Origin: Mucilaginibacter ginkgonis
Lineage (GTDB): Bacteria; Bacteroidota; Bacteroidia; Sphingobacteriales; Sphingobacteriaceae
Length of the DNA: 64,000 bases
Assembly: GCF_009754905.2 (NCBI RefSeq)
Contig: NZ_CP066775.1
Span: 2,108,001-2,172,000 of the forward strand
Reading direction: 5' to 3'
The translations under genes and the position numbers were made by a program. Positions 17,487 to 27,609 of the stretch are shown in pieces; position 1 is the first letter of the stretch; the number at the start of each line of letters is the position of its first letter. Under the pieces are notes generated by a model. That model was not told where the DNA came from, made no database searches, and saw only the letters and a list, made by a program, of their open reading frames with translations.

Positions 17487-18497
17487 ATGAAGGTTGCTAT
17501 ACTATCGCCGGTTGCCTGGCGTACACCGCCGCGTCACTATGGCCCGTGGGAACAGGTTGCGTCCAATATCTCCGAGGGGATGGTGGCAAAAGGAGTCGAT
17601 GTGACACTTTTCGCCACGGGCGACTCCGTTACTGCCGGAAAGTTATCCTCGATATGCGCGACAGGCTATGAAGAAGATCGTTCGCAGGATGCCAAAGTTT
17701 TGGAATGCTTGCACATCAGCAACCTGATGGAACGTGCCGGCGAGTTCGATCTCATCCATAACAATTTCGATTTTTTGCCCCTCACCTATTCGGGGTTGAT
17801 CAAAACGCCTGTTATTACAACAATTCACGGCTTCTCTTCCGAGCGGATTGTCCCGGTATATAAGAAATATAATGATCGTGGCTACTACGTATCTATAAGC
17901 AATTCTGACCGTAGCCCGGAACTGAAATATCTTGCTACAGTTTACAATGGCCTAAACACAGCAGAGTTTGATTTTGTAGAAAAACCTGACGACTATTTGC
18001 TTTGCTTTAGCCGCATCCACCCACATAAAGGAACATCCGAGGCAATACAAATTGCCAGGACAGCTAACAGAAAACTGATTATAGCCGGCATCATACAGGA
18101 TGAAGGTTATTACAAACGCGAGGTAGAACCTTATGTAGATAATGAGCAGATCATCTATGTTGGCCAGGCCGGCCCTGCCCAGCGTAACGAATTATTAGGT
18201 AACGCAGCGGCCCTGCTGCATCCTATTAGTTTCGATGAACCATTTGGAATGAGCATCGCCGAATCTATGCTGTGCGGTACACCTGTGATCGCCTTTAATA
18301 GAGGCTCGATGTCTGAGCTCATTAAAAATACAGAAACCGGTTTTTTAGTAGAAACAGTTGATCAAGCAGTGGAAGCCGTAAAGCAATTACCATCGATTAG
18401 TCGCTCCCTCTGCCGCGAATGGGCATCATCTCAATTTTCGCAAGAAAAGATGGTAGATGACTACTACGAGTTATACCAGCAGATATTGCAGAAATAG
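17487..18497 (+). CDS. GT4-family glycosyltransferase
   Basis: 336 aa, GT-B fold. N-terminal acceptor domain starts VAILSPVAWRTPPRHYGPWE; the donor domain contains FSRIHPHKGTSEAI and the sugar-nucleotide site PISFDEPFGMSIAESMLCGT with the EX7E-like acidic residues. Retaining glycosyltransferase, probably cytoplasmic. The ATG directly follows the TAA of the preceding glycosyltransferase, implying coupled translation and a shared pathway. Confidence 0.9.
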   Translation: MKVAILSPVAWRTPPRHYGPWEQVASNISEGMVAKGVDVTLFATGDSVTAGKLSSICATGYEEDRSQDAKVLECLHISNLMERAGEFDLIHNNFDFLPLTYSGLIKTPVITTIHGFSSERIVPVYKKYNDRGYYVSISNSDRSPELKYLATVYNGLNTAEFDFVEKPDDYLLCFSRIHPHKGTSEAIQIARTANRKLIIAGIIQDEGYYKREVEPYVDNEQIIYVGQAGPAQRNELLGNAAALLHPISFDEPFGMSIAESMLCGTPVIAFNRGSMSELIKNTETGFLVETVDQAVEAVKQLPSISRSLCREWASSQFSQEKMVDDYYELYQQILQK

Positions 18498-18553
18498 TTT
18501 AAATGGCTAAGTTGTTAGTTTACATCTAAATAGAGTAGACCAGATGGTTATAT

Positions 18554-19357
18554 TTGGATAAATTATCTAAGCAAATGGTCCCTTTTCGTGTACAATGGAG
18601 TTGGTATGTCCTTAAATCTAAAAATCACGCTTTATTTAAGCGTGAGCTAAAACGCAGCAGCAATTTCTGGAAAGCCCTTGCACTAAAGTTTATCCCAAAT
18701 TTGCATAAGAAGCCGTTGAAATTGCGGCTTAAGGACGGCAACTTTGTTCAGATAAATAAGTTTATGGACCTGTTTATCTTTCACGAGATATTCATAGATG
18801 GCTGTTATGACACAACAAAGTTAGGAGCCAAACCCGTTATTGTTGATATCGGTGCCAACAGCGGCATGTTCGCCATCAGGATGAAACAGCTATACCCCGA
18901 TGCCACTATCTATTGCTTTGAGCCCTTTGAAGAGAATTTTGAACACCTGCTGCAAAATACCAGCCAGTTTAATGGTGTAACCTGTTATAAAAAAGGTGTT
19001 GCCGCTAACACCAGATCAGAGAAGTTATACATCCATGGTATAAACCCCGGCGCGCATAGTATTTACGAGGAGGTGGTCCCTCACCATGCGCAGGTAGCGA
19101 ACGTCGACTTGGTCAGCATAAATGAAATTCAAGATCTTACAGGTATCACTCGCGCGGATTTCTTAAAGGTTGATTGCGAGGGTGCAGAGTATGAAATAAT
19201 CAACGCGATGACGCCTGAGACAGCGCTGATCTATCCAAAGATGGTCGTCGAACTAATGTTACACCCCGATGAGTCGGTCGATAAGCTTATCCAACTTGGT
19301 TATCAGGTGCACCGCGAGAATGAGTTCATCGCACACGCGGAACTGCCTATGGAATAG
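18554..19357 (+). CDS. FkbM-family methyltransferase
   Basis: 267 aa from TTG 18554, or 260 from ATG 18575. The SAM-binding core is VIVDIGANSGMFAI (motif I) and YCFEPFEENFEHL; DFLKVDCEGAEYEI is the FkbM signature. FkbM-type enzymes O-methylate sugars or small metabolites. The position after two glycosyltransferases suggests glycan methylation, which is inference. A strong hairpin follows the stop codon. Confidence 0.88.
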   Translation: MDKLSKQMVPFRVQWSWYVLKSKNHALFKRELKRSSNFWKALALKFIPNLHKKPLKLRLKDGNFVQINKFMDLFIFHEIFIDGCYDTTKLGAKPVIVDIGANSGMFAIRMKQLYPDATIYCFEPFEENFEHLLQNTSQFNGVTCYKKGVAANTRSEKLYIHGINPGAHSIYEEVVPHHAQVANVDLVSINEIQDLTGITRADFLKVDCEGAEYEIINAMTPETALIYPKMVVELMLHPDESVDKLIQLGYQVHRENEFIAHAELPME

Positions 19358-19361
19358 CGCC

Positions 19362-19409
19362 AAAAATAGAAAAGCCCCGATCAAATTGATCGGGGCTTTT
19401 CTATTTTTT
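19362..19409. terminator. Bidirectional intrinsic terminator between fkbM-like gene and rplQ
   Basis: A perfect inverted repeat: AAAAATAGAAAAGCCCCGAT, CAAATTG, ATCGGGGCTTTTCTATTTTT. The A and T tracts on both sides let it work for both converging units, and it ends the ribosomal operon. Confidence 0.93.
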
Positions 19410-19418
19410 AAGCAAAAA

Positions 19419-20072
19419 TTATTCTCCTTTTTCTGCCTGGTCTTCGTTGCTTGCAGCTTCTTCTGCAGATGGTTCAGCAGGAGTTTCTTCGGTAGCAACA
19501 GCTTCGGTAGTATTACCTTCAGCTTTTGGTGTTTCAGTAGAAGGTGTTTCTTCAACCGCTGTTTCAGCAACAGGGTTTTCGTCAACAACAGCTGCATCAT
19601 CAGCAGGAGTAACTTCAGCAGTAGTAGCACCTGCAACAGCAGCGCCCTTACCAGAACCACCACGACGACGGGTTGCTTTCTTAGCAGGAGCAGCAGTTGT
19701 AGCACCGTATACAGTGTTGTAATCTACTAACTCGATCAATGCCATTTCAGCGTTGTCACCTAAACGGTTTTCCATTTTGATGATACGTGTATAGCCACCC
19801 GGACGGTCAGCAATTTTAACCGCTACATCGCGGAACAATTCTGTAACCGCGTCTTTGTTCTGCAAGTAAGAGAATACAGTACGGCGTGAGTGTGTGTTAT
19901 CGCTTTTAGCCTTAGTCAAGATCGGCTCAACGTAAACGCGTAAAGCCTTTGCTTTAGCTAAAGTAGTAGTGATACGCTTGTGCTCGATAAGCGATGAAGC
20001 CATGTTAGCCAACATTGCCTTGCGGTGACTGTCGGTACGGCCTAAGTGATTGTGTTTTTTTCCGTGTCTCAT
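19419..20072 (-). CDS. rplQ: 50S ribosomal protein L17 with long acidic tail
   Basis: 217 aa against about 120-130 for most bacterial L17. Residues 1-120 are the normal L17 core ([20 protein letters not shown] ... ALIELVDYN). Residues 121-217 begin with a basic Lys/Arg patch (KKATRRRGG) and go on into an Ala/Glu/Thr/Pro-rich acidic tail with no recognisable fold. Last gene of the alpha operon. Longer L17 proteins are known in Bacteroidota, but this tail is notably low-complexity. Confidence 0.96.
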   Translation of the reverse strand: MRHGKKHNHLGRTDSHRKAMLANMASSLIEHKRITTTLAKAKALRVYVEPILTKAKSDNTHSRRTVFSYLQNKDAVTELFRDVAVKIADRPGGYTRIIKMENRLGDNAEMALIELVDYNTVYGATTAAPAKKATRRRGGSGKGAAVAGATTAEVTPADDAAVVDENPVAETAVEETPSTETPKAEGNTTEAVATEETPAEPSAEEAASNEDQAEKGE

Positions 20073-20165
20073 TGTTTGTTAATTTGTGCACGTGCATACC
20101 GTTGGGCGGCTTTTAAGTCAAGCCCGCGGAATTATGCCCTCGCTTATTATTATAGTTTGCGAAGG

Positions 20166-21158
20166 TTATTCTTCGTCAAGTTTAAACTTTGCCAGGTTCA
20201 TACCAAAAGATAAGCCTTTTGATTTAACCAGGTCTTGTATCTCTGTAAGAGATTTCTTACCAAAGTTCCTGAATTTTAACATGTCAGCAACATCATAAGA
20301 AACAAGATCTGCCAGGCTGCGGATGTCTGCAGCTTTCAAGCAATTCAAAGCACGTACAGAAAGGTCAAGATCAACTAGCTCAGTTTTAAGGATCTTACGC
20401 ATATGTAAGATTTCCTCGTCAACTTCTTTAGTTTCTTCTTTAGCTTGTGCTTCAAGCATCATGTTCTCGTCAGAGAATAACATAAAGTGCTGTATCAAAA
20501 TCTTAGCAGCTTCTTTCAAAGCATGTTCAGGATGTACAGAACCGTCTGTTACGATATCAAGAACCAATTTCTCGTAGTCAGTCTTTTGCTCAACACGATA
20601 ATTCTCGATAGTGTATTTTACGTTTTTGATCGGCGTGTAGATAGAATCTATCGCGATAACACCTACCAAAGCATCAGGGTTCTTGTTTTCTTCGCTGGCT
20701 ACATAACCACGGCCCTTATTCACTGTTAGCTCTACTTCTAAAGTTACAGATGAGTCCATGTTCGCGATAACCAACTCCGGGTTAAGAACAGTGAAGTTGT
20801 TAGAAAACTTGGTGATATCACCGGCTTTAAAGCTATCCTGACCGTTGATGATCACAAAGATCTTCTCAGAGTCGCCAGAGGTACCGGTTTTTTTGAAACG
20901 TACCTGTTTAAGGTTAAGGATAATTTCGGTAACATCCTCAACAACACCTTTAATGGTCGAGAACTCGTGCGATACACCTGATAAACGTACAGATGTAATG
21001 GCATAACCCTCTAATGATGAAAGCAGAATACGACGTAAAGCATTACCAATGGTAATACCGAAACCCGGCTCTAACGGACGAAATTCAAACGTACCGTCAA
21101 AGTCGGTTGACTTTTGCATAATAACCTTGTCTGGTTTTTGGAATGCTAAAATTGCCAT
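20166..21158 (-). CDS. rpoA: RNA polymerase alpha subunit
   Basis: 330 aa. N-terminal dimerisation domain ([20 protein letters not shown] and [13 protein letters not shown]) and C-terminal alpha-CTD with the helix-hairpin-helix [19 protein letters not shown] ... LGFGKKS-like [16 protein letters not shown]. Located between rpsD and rplQ as usual. It binds promoter UP elements and regulators. Confidence 0.99.
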   Translation of the reverse strand: MAILAFQKPDKVIMQKSTDFDGTFEFRPLEPGFGITIGNALRRILLSSLEGYAITSVRLSGVSHEFSTIKGVVEDVTEIILNLKQVRFKKTGTSGDSEKIFVIINGQDSFKAGDITKFSNNFTVLNPELVIANMDSSVTLEVELTVNKGRGYVASEENKNPDALVGVIAIDSIYTPIKNVKYTIENYRVEQKTDYEKLVLDIVTDGSVHPEHALKEAAKILIQHFMLFSDENMMLEAQAKEETKEVDEEILHMRKILKTELVDLDLSVRALNCLKAADIRSLADLVSYDVADMLKFRNFGKKSLTEIQDLVKSKGLSFGMNLAKFKLDEE

Positions 21159-21186
21159 TTATATCCTTTTAATTTATTGTTAATGA

Positions 21187-21266
21187 TAGATGTGAGACTT
21201 GAGATTTGAGACATGAGATAACCTTGGCTACCTCTCTCAAATCTAATATCTCACATCTCAAATCTA
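21187..21266. repeat. Inverted repeat of GATGTGAGATTTGAGA words, rpoA-rpsD gap
   Basis: AGATGTGAGACTTGAGATTT, GAGACATGAGATAACC and then, inverted, CTCTCAAATCTAATATCTCA and CATCTCAAATCT. It could form a long imperfect hairpin in the ribosomal transcript. A relative lies at 22351-22465. Confidence 0.7.
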
Positions 21267-21271
21267 TTCTA

Positions 21272-21880
21272 TTATTTAGAGTACAACTCGATGATTAAGT
21301 TTTCCTTAATGTTCTCAGGAATCTCATCACGGTTAGGGTAGTTTAAAAGCTTACCGCTAAGGTTGGCAGAATCCCACTCAAACCAGCTGTATTTATTGAT
21401 CTTACGGCCTGCAACAGAGTTACTGATAGCTTCAAGAGATTTTGATTTTTCGCGTACCGCGATAACATCACCCGGGCGTAAAGTGTAAGACGCAATGTTC
21501 ACTACTTCGCCGTTAACGGTAATGTGTTTGTGGCCTACCAGCTGGCGTGCTGCAGAACGTGTTGGAGCGATGCCCAAACGGTAAACCGCGTTGTCTAAAC
21601 GGGCTTCTAATAATTGAAGCAAGTTTGTACCGGTAATACCTTCTTTAGAAGATGCTTTATGGAACAAGTTTTCGAAGTAGCGCTCCAATACACCGTAAGT
21701 GTATTTAACTTTTTGCTTCTCCATTAACTGAACAGCATATTCTGACTGTTTGCCACGACGTTTAGAAACGCCGTGCATACCCGGTGGGTAGTTCTTTCTT
21801 TCGAGCACTTTGTCCGGGCCGAAGATGGGCTCGCGGAAACGGCGTGCAATTTTGGATTTTGGTCCTGTGTATCTAGCCAT
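21272..21880 (-). CDS. rpsD: 30S ribosomal protein S4
   Basis: 202 aa, usual length. Starts [18 protein letters not shown] and contains the S4 RNA-binding domain ([34 protein letters not shown]). Assembly-initiating protein of the small subunit; located between rpsK and rpoA. No zinc cysteines in the N-terminus. Confidence 0.99.
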   Translation of the reverse strand: MARYTGPKSKIARRFREPIFGPDKVLERKNYPPGMHGVSKRRGKQSEYAVQLMEKQKVKYTYGVLERYFENLFHKASSKEGITGTNLLQLLEARLDNAVYRLGIAPTRSAARQLVGHKHITVNGEVVNIASYTLRPGDVIAVREKSKSLEAISNSVAGRKINKYSWFEWDSANLSGKLLNYPNRDEIPENIKENLIIELYSK

Positions 21881-21944
21881 TGTTGTGTTTTTAAAGTATC
21901 GAGCAGCCCGCAGCTGCCGAATCTTAGCTTTAAAATTTGATTAA

Positions 21945-22334
21945 TTAAACTCTTCTGCGTTTAGACGGACGGCAACCATTGTGTGGAAGCGGTGTGATGT
22001 CTTTTATAATAGTAACCTCAATACCTGTAGTTTGCAAAGTACGGATAGCAGATTCGCGACCGGCACCGGGGCCTTTAACAAATACTTCTACCTTACGCAA
22101 GCCCAGGTCATAAGCAACTTTACCACAATCTGATGCAGCCTGGCCGGCAGCATAAGGCGTGTTCTTTTTAGAACCTTTGAAACCCATTTTACCAGCAGAA
22201 GACCAAGAGATAGCCTGACCGGTAGAATTAGTCAAAGTGATAATGATGTTGTTAAATGTTGCATTGATGTGTGCCTGGCCAACAGGTTCTACAACTACAA
22301 TGCGCTTTTTGGTTACTTTTTTAGCTTTAGCCAT
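21945..22334 (-). CDS. rpsK: 30S ribosomal protein S11
   Basis: 129 aa. Core motifs [20 protein letters not shown] and [19 protein letters not shown], ending with CRPSKRRRV, the conserved C-terminus that contacts 16S rRNA at the platform. Follows rpsM in the operon after an inverted-repeat spacer. Confidence 0.99.
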   Translation of the reverse strand: MAKAKKVTKKRIVVVEPVGQAHINATFNNIIITLTNSTGQAISWSSAGKMGFKGSKKNTPYAAGQAASDCGKVAYDLGLRKVEVFVKGPGAGRESAIRTLQTTGIEVTIIKDITPLPHNGCRPSKRRRV

Positions 22335-22350
22335 TTTCTTTTTAAGGTTT

Positions 22351-22465
22351 TAGATCAGGGATTTGAGATGTGAGATACTTCTCATTTCAAAAACTTTTGA
22401 TCCTATTTTTAAATCCGTTAGATGTAAACGCTGTGAGAGATCTCATGTCTCACATCTAACATCTG
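22351..22465. repeat. Inverted repeat of GATTTGAGATGTGAGA words, rpsK-rpsM gap
   Basis: GGGATTTGAGATGTGAGATA on the left and GAGATCTCATGTCTCACATC on the right are inverted relatives of each other and of 21187-21266. The spacer adds about 100 bp of untranslated sequence inside the operon. Confidence 0.7.
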
Positions 22466-22472
22466 TTATTTA

Positions 22473-22850
22473 TTACTTAGTAGCTTTTTTCTTGTTAGCA
22501 ACTGTCTTACGTTTACCTTTACGGGTACGTGAGTTGTTTTTAGTGCGCTGACCACGTAATGGTAAACCTTTACGGTGACGTGTACCACGGTAGCAACCGA
22601 TATCCATTAAACGTTTGATATTAAGCTGAACTTCTGAGCGTAGAGCACCCTCAACTTTAATATCGTCATTAATGATGGTACGTATAGCAGTTAACTGGTC
22701 ATCTGTCCAGTCTTGTACTTTAGTGTTACGATCAATACCAGCCTGGTCTAAGATAGATTGAGCAGTAGAACGGCCAATGCCGTAAATGTAGGTTAGGCCA
22801 ATTTCGCCTCTTTTGTTTCTTGGTAAATCAATACCCGATATCCTTGCCAT
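22473..22850 (-). CDS. rpsM: 30S ribosomal protein S13
   Basis: 125 aa from ATG 22850 ([20 protein letters not shown]). A longer frame to 22904 exists, but its extra 18 residues are not part of S13. Contains the helix-hairpin-helix [11 protein letters not shown] and the basic tail [17 protein letters not shown] that enters the decoding head. Follows rpmJ. Confidence 0.98.
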   Translation of the reverse strand: MARISGIDLPRNKRGEIGLTYIYGIGRSTAQSILDQAGIDRNTKVQDWTDDQLTAIRTIINDDIKVEGALRSEVQLNIKRLMDIGCYRGTRHRKGLPLRGQRTKNNSRTRKGKRKTVANKKKATK

Positions 22851-22917
22851 ATTTGTAATGTGTTTAAATGCAACCGAACGGCTGGTCCACCGTTGTACGA
22901 TCACATATCATTTTTAA

Positions 22918-23034
22918 TTATCCCTGACGTTGTTTGAACTTAGGGTTCTTTTTGTTAATAACGTAAAGCTTGCCGTTACGACGAATGATTTTGCAATCAG
23001 CGCTACGTTTTTTAATGGATGCTCTAACTTTCAT
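22918..23034 (-). CDS. rpmJ: 50S ribosomal protein L36
   Basis: 38 aa, too short for most ORF lists. It reads [20 protein letters not shown], then [18 protein letters not shown]. Only one Cys of the four-residue zinc set remains (Cys14), so this is a zinc-free (C-minus) L36. Lies between infA and rpsM, its normal place. Confidence 0.96.
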   Translation of the reverse strand: MKVRASIKKRSADCKIIRRNGKLYVINKKNPKFKQRQG

Positions 23035-23043
23035 CTCTGTTTA

Positions 23044-23262
23044 TTATTTATATCTGTAGGTTATTCTCCCCTTTGTTAAATCATATGGGCTCATCTCTAA
23101 TTTTACACGGTCGCCCGGTAAAATTTTAATGTAGTGCATACGCATTTTTCCCGATATGTGTGCAATTATCTCATGGCCGTTTTCCAGTTCAACTCTAAAC
23201 ATTGCGTTAGACAATGCTTCTTTTATTGTACCGTCTTGCTCAATCGATGATTGTTTCGCCAT
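23044..23262 (-). CDS. infA: Translation initiation factor IF-1
   Basis: 72 aa, one S1-like OB-fold ([41 protein letters not shown]). Binds the A site of the 30S subunit during initiation. Placed between map and rpmJ, the usual Bacteroidota order. Confidence 0.99.
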   Translation of the reverse strand: MAKQSSIEQDGTIKEALSNAMFRVELENGHEIIAHISGKMRMHYIKILPGDRVKLEMSPYDLTKGRITYRYK

Positions 23263-23353
23263 ATTTTACTGATAGTTACTTGTTTATCTGCCCACTAAAG
23301 CGGAGCGCAAAGTTAAAAATTTTCATGTAAATAATCTAAATTATTTGCATTAA

Positions 23354-24142
23354 TTATAAGGCCTTAGCGGCCAAAGCATCTTCGATGTATGAAAAGGTAG
23401 ACAGGACGTCGGCACGGCCTTTTTTTACTGCTACAGTATGCTCAAAATGTGCGGAAGGTTTGCCATCTGTAGTAGATACCGTCCAGCCATCGTTCCAAAA
23501 CTTAACCCCTGCCCTACCGGCGTTGATCATCGGTTCAATAGCGATCACCATTCCTTCTTCCAGTTTCACGCCCGATCCGCGTTTACCATAGTTAGGCACT
23601 TCGGGCTTTTCATGCAATTGCAGTCCAACGCCGTGGCCTACCAATTCTTTGACCACCCCAAAACCACAACGCTCGGCATGGTCCTGCACGGCAAAACCTA
23701 TATCACCTACACGCATACCGGTAACCGCCTTTTCAATGCCTAATCGCAAACACTCTTGTGTTACTCGCAGAAGCTTTTGGGTTTCTTCGCTTACCTCGCC
23801 AATGGCGAAAGTGTAAGCCGAGTCGCCGTAGAATTTATTAAGGATAACACCACAGTCAATAGATATGATATCGCCGTCCTGCAGTTCCTTTTCGTTAGGG
23901 AAACCATGCACCACCTGATCATTAGGTGATATACACAGCGAATAAGGGAAACCGTGATAATTGAGAAAGGCGGGAACCCCGCCATTATCTCGTATAAACT
24001 CTTCTGCCATTTTGTTAAGCGATGCAGTTTTTACGCCCGGCCCTATCACCTTTGCCACCTCGGCCAGGGTTTTAGAAACAAGTTGTGCGCTCTTCCTGAT
24101 CAGCTCAATTTCATCGGCCGATTTAAAATGGATCTTCGCCAT
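23354..24142 (-). CDS. map: Type I methionine aminopeptidase
   Basis: 262 aa. Pita-bread fold with the five metal ligands: Asp in ISIDCGV, Asp in YGDSAYTF, His in LVGHGVGLQLHEKP, Glu in IAIEPMI, and Glu in HFEHTVAV. Removes the initiator Met from nascent chains. Located directly after secY (5 bp gap), a common arrangement. Confidence 0.98.
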   Translation of the reverse strand: MAKIHFKSADEIELIRKSAQLVSKTLAEVAKVIGPGVKTASLNKMAEEFIRDNGGVPAFLNYHGFPYSLCISPNDQVVHGFPNEKELQDGDIISIDCGVILNKFYGDSAYTFAIGEVSEETQKLLRVTQECLRLGIEKAVTGMRVGDIGFAVQDHAERCGFGVVKELVGHGVGLQLHEKPEVPNYGKRGSGVKLEEGMVIAIEPMINAGRAGVKFWNDGWTVSTTDGKPSAHFEHTVAVKKGRADVLSTFSYIEDALAAKAL

Positions 24143-24146
24143 GCAA

Positions 24147-25502
24147 TTAAATAGTCGGTGGCGTAGTGCCTGCAGCAGTCGGGATCGCGGTGCGACCTTT
24201 GATCCTGCCGGTCTTCATCAATCCGTCGTAATGGCGCATCAACAAGTGGCTTTCTATCTGCTGCAAGGTATCTAAAACAACACCTACCAAAATGATCAAT
24301 GATGTACCACCAAAGAACCTTGCAAATGCAGGGTTAACACCAGCTACGTTAGCAAACGCAGGGATGATAGCAATGATAGCCAGAAATATCGAACCAGGTA
24401 AAGTTATCTTAGAGATCACATCGTCAATGAAACTGATGGTTGCTTCACCAGGTTTAACACCCGGAACAAAGCCACCGTTCTTTTTCATATCATCTGACAT
24501 TTGCTTAGGGTTAACCGTAATAGCAGTGTAGAAGTATGTAAATACGATGATCAACAAACCAAACACCAGGTTGTGTAACCATGATGTATAGTTTGACAAC
24601 AAGATCATTGTTGCGTTCGAAGCCATTTTAGGGAAGAACGAACCAATAGTGGTTGGGATAAACATCAGCGCCTGCGCGAAGATGATAGGCATTACACCGG
24701 CAGCATTTACCTTTAAAGGGATATATTGACGTACACCACCATATTGTTTGTTACCTACGATACGTTTTGCATATTGAACAGCGATCTTACGTGTGCCTTG
24801 TACCACAAGAATGGTAAACATCACTACAGCTATAAGGGCAACTATCTCTACAATGAACAGCAATAAACCACCGCTGTTACCACCGGTTACGCGGCCTTCA
24901 AACTCAGACACTAATGCAGTTGGTAGCTGGGCAATGATACCCACCATGATGATCAATGATATACCGTTACCGATACCTTTATCAGTGATCTTTTCGCCTA
25001 ACCACATTACAAACAGCGTACCTGCGGTTAATACAAATACAGATGTAATGTTAAATAAGGTTGAGCCTAAAACAGGACTGATAGCGTTAGGAGTGATCTG
25101 CGTACGTACATAACCCAAAGCCTGAGCCGCTGTAATAGCGATTGTCAGGTAGCGGGTCCACTGGTTTAACTTGTTACGGCCACTCTCGCCCTCTTTCTGC
25201 AACTTGGTAAAGTAAGGTACCGCTATACCCAAAAGCTGCACTACGATAGATGCAGAGATGTAAGGCATAACACCTAACGCAAAAATAGACGCCCGTGAAA
25301 ACGAACCGCCTGCAAACATGTTAAGCAAACCTAAAAGGCCTTCTTTGGCACGCTGGGTATTAAGTGAAGACGGGTCTACACCGGGCAACACTATAAAAGA
25401 ACCTACCCGGTATATTAAAAGAAATAAGAGTGTGTTTGTGATACGCACTCTTAGATCTTCGATTTTCCAGATATTAGATAATGTGGTGAAAAATCTTTTC
25501 AT
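24147..25502 (-). CDS. secY: Protein translocase subunit SecY
   Basis: 451 aa with about 10 transmembrane helices. It begins KRFFTTLSNIWKIEDLRVRI and contains the plug/lateral-gate segments (PYISASIVVQLL, then TRYLTIAITAAQALGY). Forms the protein-conducting channel of the inner membrane with SecE/SecG. Between rplO and map in the spc operon. Confidence 0.99.
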   Translation of the reverse strand: MKRFFTTLSNIWKIEDLRVRITNTLLFLLIYRVGSFIVLPGVDPSSLNTQRAKEGLLGLLNMFAGGSFSRASIFALGVMPYISASIVVQLLGIAVPYFTKLQKEGESGRNKLNQWTRYLTIAITAAQALGYVRTQITPNAISPVLGSTLFNITSVFVLTAGTLFVMWLGEKITDKGIGNGISLIIMVGIIAQLPTALVSEFEGRVTGGNSGGLLLFIVEIVALIAVVMFTILVVQGTRKIAVQYAKRIVGNKQYGGVRQYIPLKVNAAGVMPIIFAQALMFIPTTIGSFFPKMASNATMILLSNYTSWLHNLVFGLLIIVFTYFYTAITVNPKQMSDDMKKNGGFVPGVKPGEATISFIDDVISKITLPGSIFLAIIAIIPAFANVAGVNPAFARFFGGTSLIILVGVVLDTLQQIESHLLMRHYDGLMKTGRIKGRTAIPTAAGTTPPTI

Positions 25503-25508
25503 TTAAAA

Positions 25509-25955
25509 TTATAGCTTAACGATGGAACCACCGGCTGCTTCAATTGCCTTCTGCGCAGTTGCAGAAAAAGCATGTGCTGTAACATCAAGCTTAGCTTTTA
25601 CTTCGCCACGGCCAAGGATCTTTACCAGGTCGTTTTTAGAAGCCAAACCATGCTCTCTGAAAGTGTCAAAATTAACAACGCTTAATGAGAATTTATCTGC
25701 CAGTTGCTGTAAAGCATCAAGGTTTACAGATACATACTCTACGCGGTTAGGGTTTTTAAAGCCCACTTTAGGTACGCGGCGTTGTAACGGCATCTGGCCA
25801 CCTTCAAAACCAACTTTGGTTGAAGTACCAGAGCGTGAACCTGCACCTTTATGGCCACGTGTTGAAGTACCGCCTTTACCAGAACCGGTACCACGGCCAA
25901 TACGTTTGCTATCTTTTACAGAACCTTTTGCAGGTTTAAGATTACTTAAATTCAT
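25509..25955 (-). CDS. rplO: 50S ribosomal protein L15
   Basis: 148 aa. The Gly/Arg-rich N-terminal extension (RIGRGTGSGKGGTSTRGHKG, AGSRSGTSTKVGFEGGQMPL) and the C-terminal globular domain are intact. Late assembly protein of the large subunit. Precedes secY by 6 bp. Confidence 0.99.
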   Translation of the reverse strand: MNLSNLKPAKGSVKDSKRIGRGTGSGKGGTSTRGHKGAGSRSGTSTKVGFEGGQMPLQRRVPKVGFKNPNRVEYVSVNLDALQQLADKFSLSVVNFDTFREHGLASKNDLVKILGRGEVKAKLDVTAHAFSATAQKAIEAAGGSIVKL

Positions 25956-25957
25956 GA

Positions 25958-26137
25958 CTAAATTTTTTCTACTGCTACCAAATGATTAACTGCTCTAATC
26001 ATACCAATGATGGCATCATTAGCTTCAACCTCAACGCTTTGGTTTATTTTGCGCAAACCTAAAGCGGCGATGGTCCTTTTCTGGCGCTCATTTCTATCAA
26101 TGACGCTCTTGATCTGAGTTATTTTTATTTTCGCCAT
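25958..26137 (-). CDS. rpmD: 50S ribosomal protein L30
   Basis: 59 aa: MAKIKITQIKSVIDRNERQK, then RTIAALGLRKINQSVEVEAN and IIGMIRAVNHLVAVEKI. It contains the RxxRxTxxALGL signature of L30. Too short for a long-ORF list, but placed between rpsE and rplO with tight spacing (2 and 6 bp). Confidence 0.97.
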   Translation of the reverse strand: MAKIKITQIKSVIDRNERQKRTIAALGLRKINQSVEVEANDAIIGMIRAVNHLVAVEKI

Positions 26138-26143
26138 GACCGA

Positions 26144-26662
26144 TTATCCGTTAAAAACTTTACCTAAATTGATACCACGGTGGTTGGCTACAGTATGTGC
26201 GTCGCGCAGTTGCGCAAGGGCAGATACAGTTGCTTTTACCACGTTGTGCGGGTTTGATGAACCTTTTGATTTTGCCAATACGTTGTGTACACCTGCAGAC
26301 TCTAATACTGCACGCATTGCACCACCTGCAATAACACCGGTACCGGTAGAAGCAGGTTTAATGAATACGAAACCGCCTGAGAATTTACCGTATTGTTCGT
26401 GAGGTACTGTACCGTTAATTATAGGCACTTTTACGAGGTTCTTTTTTGCATCATCTACACCTTTGGCAATAGCTTCTGTTACTTCTTTAGCTTTACCAAG
26501 GCCGTAACCAACTACACCATTCTCATCGCCTACTACCACAATGGCAGAGAAGCTGAAAGTACGGCCGCCTTTGGTTACTTTGGCAACACGTTGTATGCTA
26601 ACCAGGCGATCTTTTAATTCGATCTCGCTGGTTTTTACTCTTTTAACATTTATTGTTGACAT
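26144..26662 (-). CDS. rpsE: 30S ribosomal protein S5
   Basis: 172 aa. Double-stranded-RNA-binding-like N-terminal domain ([20 protein letters not shown]) and C-terminal domain ([20 protein letters not shown]). Contributes to decoding accuracy and mRNA unwinding at the entry site. Confidence 0.99.
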   Translation of the reverse strand: MSTINVKRVKTSEIELKDRLVSIQRVAKVTKGGRTFSFSAIVVVGDENGVVGYGLGKAKEVTEAIAKGVDDAKKNLVKVPIINGTVPHEQYGKFSGGFVFIKPASTGTGVIAGGAMRAVLESAGVHNVLAKSKGSSNPHNVVKATVSALAQLRDAHTVANHRGINLGKVFNG

Positions 26663-26675
26663 CTCTTTGCTTCAA

Positions 26676-27026
26676 TTAAAATTTTAAACCACCTTCACGT
26701 GCACCTTCTGCCAGTTGTTTAACACGGCCGTGGTACAGGTAACCATTTCTGTCAAACACAACAGATGTAATGCCTGCTGCAATGGCTTTTTGTGCTACCA
26801 GTTTACCAACTGCGGCGCTTTGCTCGCCTTTGGTGCCTGATGCTGAAAAATCTTTTGACAAAGATGATGCTGATACTAATGTTTTTCCGTTTACATCGTC
26901 AATAACCTGGGCATAAATGCCTTTGTTGCTACGGTATACTGATAAGCGCGGACGTTCTGTAGAACCAGAAAGACGTTTTCTGATCCCTTGTTTTATTCTG
27001 TCTCTTCTTGATAACTTAGCTGCCAT
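26676..27026 (-). CDS. rplR: 50S ribosomal protein L18
   Basis: 116 aa. 5S rRNA-binding protein with [20 protein letters not shown] and [20 protein letters not shown], ending AREGGLKF. Five bases after rplF. Confidence 0.99.
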   Translation of the reverse strand: MAAKLSRRDRIKQGIRKRLSGSTERPRLSVYRSNKGIYAQVIDDVNGKTLVSASSLSKDFSASGTKGEQSAAVGKLVAQKAIAAGITSVVFDRNGYLYHGRVKQLAEGAREGGLKF

Positions 27027-27031
27027 GACGA

Positions 27032-27589
27032 TTATTTTTTAGATGCTGATTTACCTGCTTTTCTTCTTAACTCTTCGCCAACAAACTTGATACCTTTACC
27101 TTTGTAAGGCTCTGGTGCACGCAGCGAGCGTATTTTTGCAGCTACCTGACCGATCAATTGTTTGTCAATTGATTCAAGGATGATAGTTGGGTTCTTACCC
27201 TTCTCAGCAGTGGTTGTAACTTTAATTTCTTTAGGCAACTCAAACACATAGTGGTGAGAGTATCCTAAAACAAGGTCTAATGTATTGCCTGTGTTAGTTG
27301 CACGGTAACCCACACCTACAAGCTCTTGTTCAAGTTTGTAACCATTGGTAACACCGTTAACCATGTTATTTAACAAAGCGCGGTATAAACCGTGCAATGC
27401 TTTGTGACGTTTCTGATCAGACGGGCGGGTTACTGTTAAGATACCCTCGTTCTGCTCTAACTTAATGTCTGCATCAATAGCCTGGTGCAGCTCGCCTTTA
27501 GGGCCTTTAACAGTTACCAGATTATCACCTGATACTGAAATAGTAACGCCTGAAGGTATTGTTATAGGTGCTTTTCCTACTCTTGACAT
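27032..27589 (-). CDS. rplF: 50S ribosomal protein L6
   Basis: 185 aa, two similar domains. [20 protein letters not shown] at the start and [21 protein letters not shown] at the end (the L6 signature). Sits near the GTPase centre where EF-G acts. Confidence 0.99.
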   Translation of the reverse strand: MSRVGKAPITIPSGVTISVSGDNLVTVKGPKGELHQAIDADIKLEQNEGILTVTRPSDQKRHKALHGLYRALLNNMVNGVTNGYKLEQELVGVGYRATNTGNTLDLVLGYSHHYVFELPKEIKVTTTAEKGKNPTIILESIDKQLIGQVAAKIRSLRAPEPYKGKGIKFVGEELRRKAGKSASKK

Positions 27590-27609
27590 TTTCTGTTCCT
27601 CCTAAAAGA

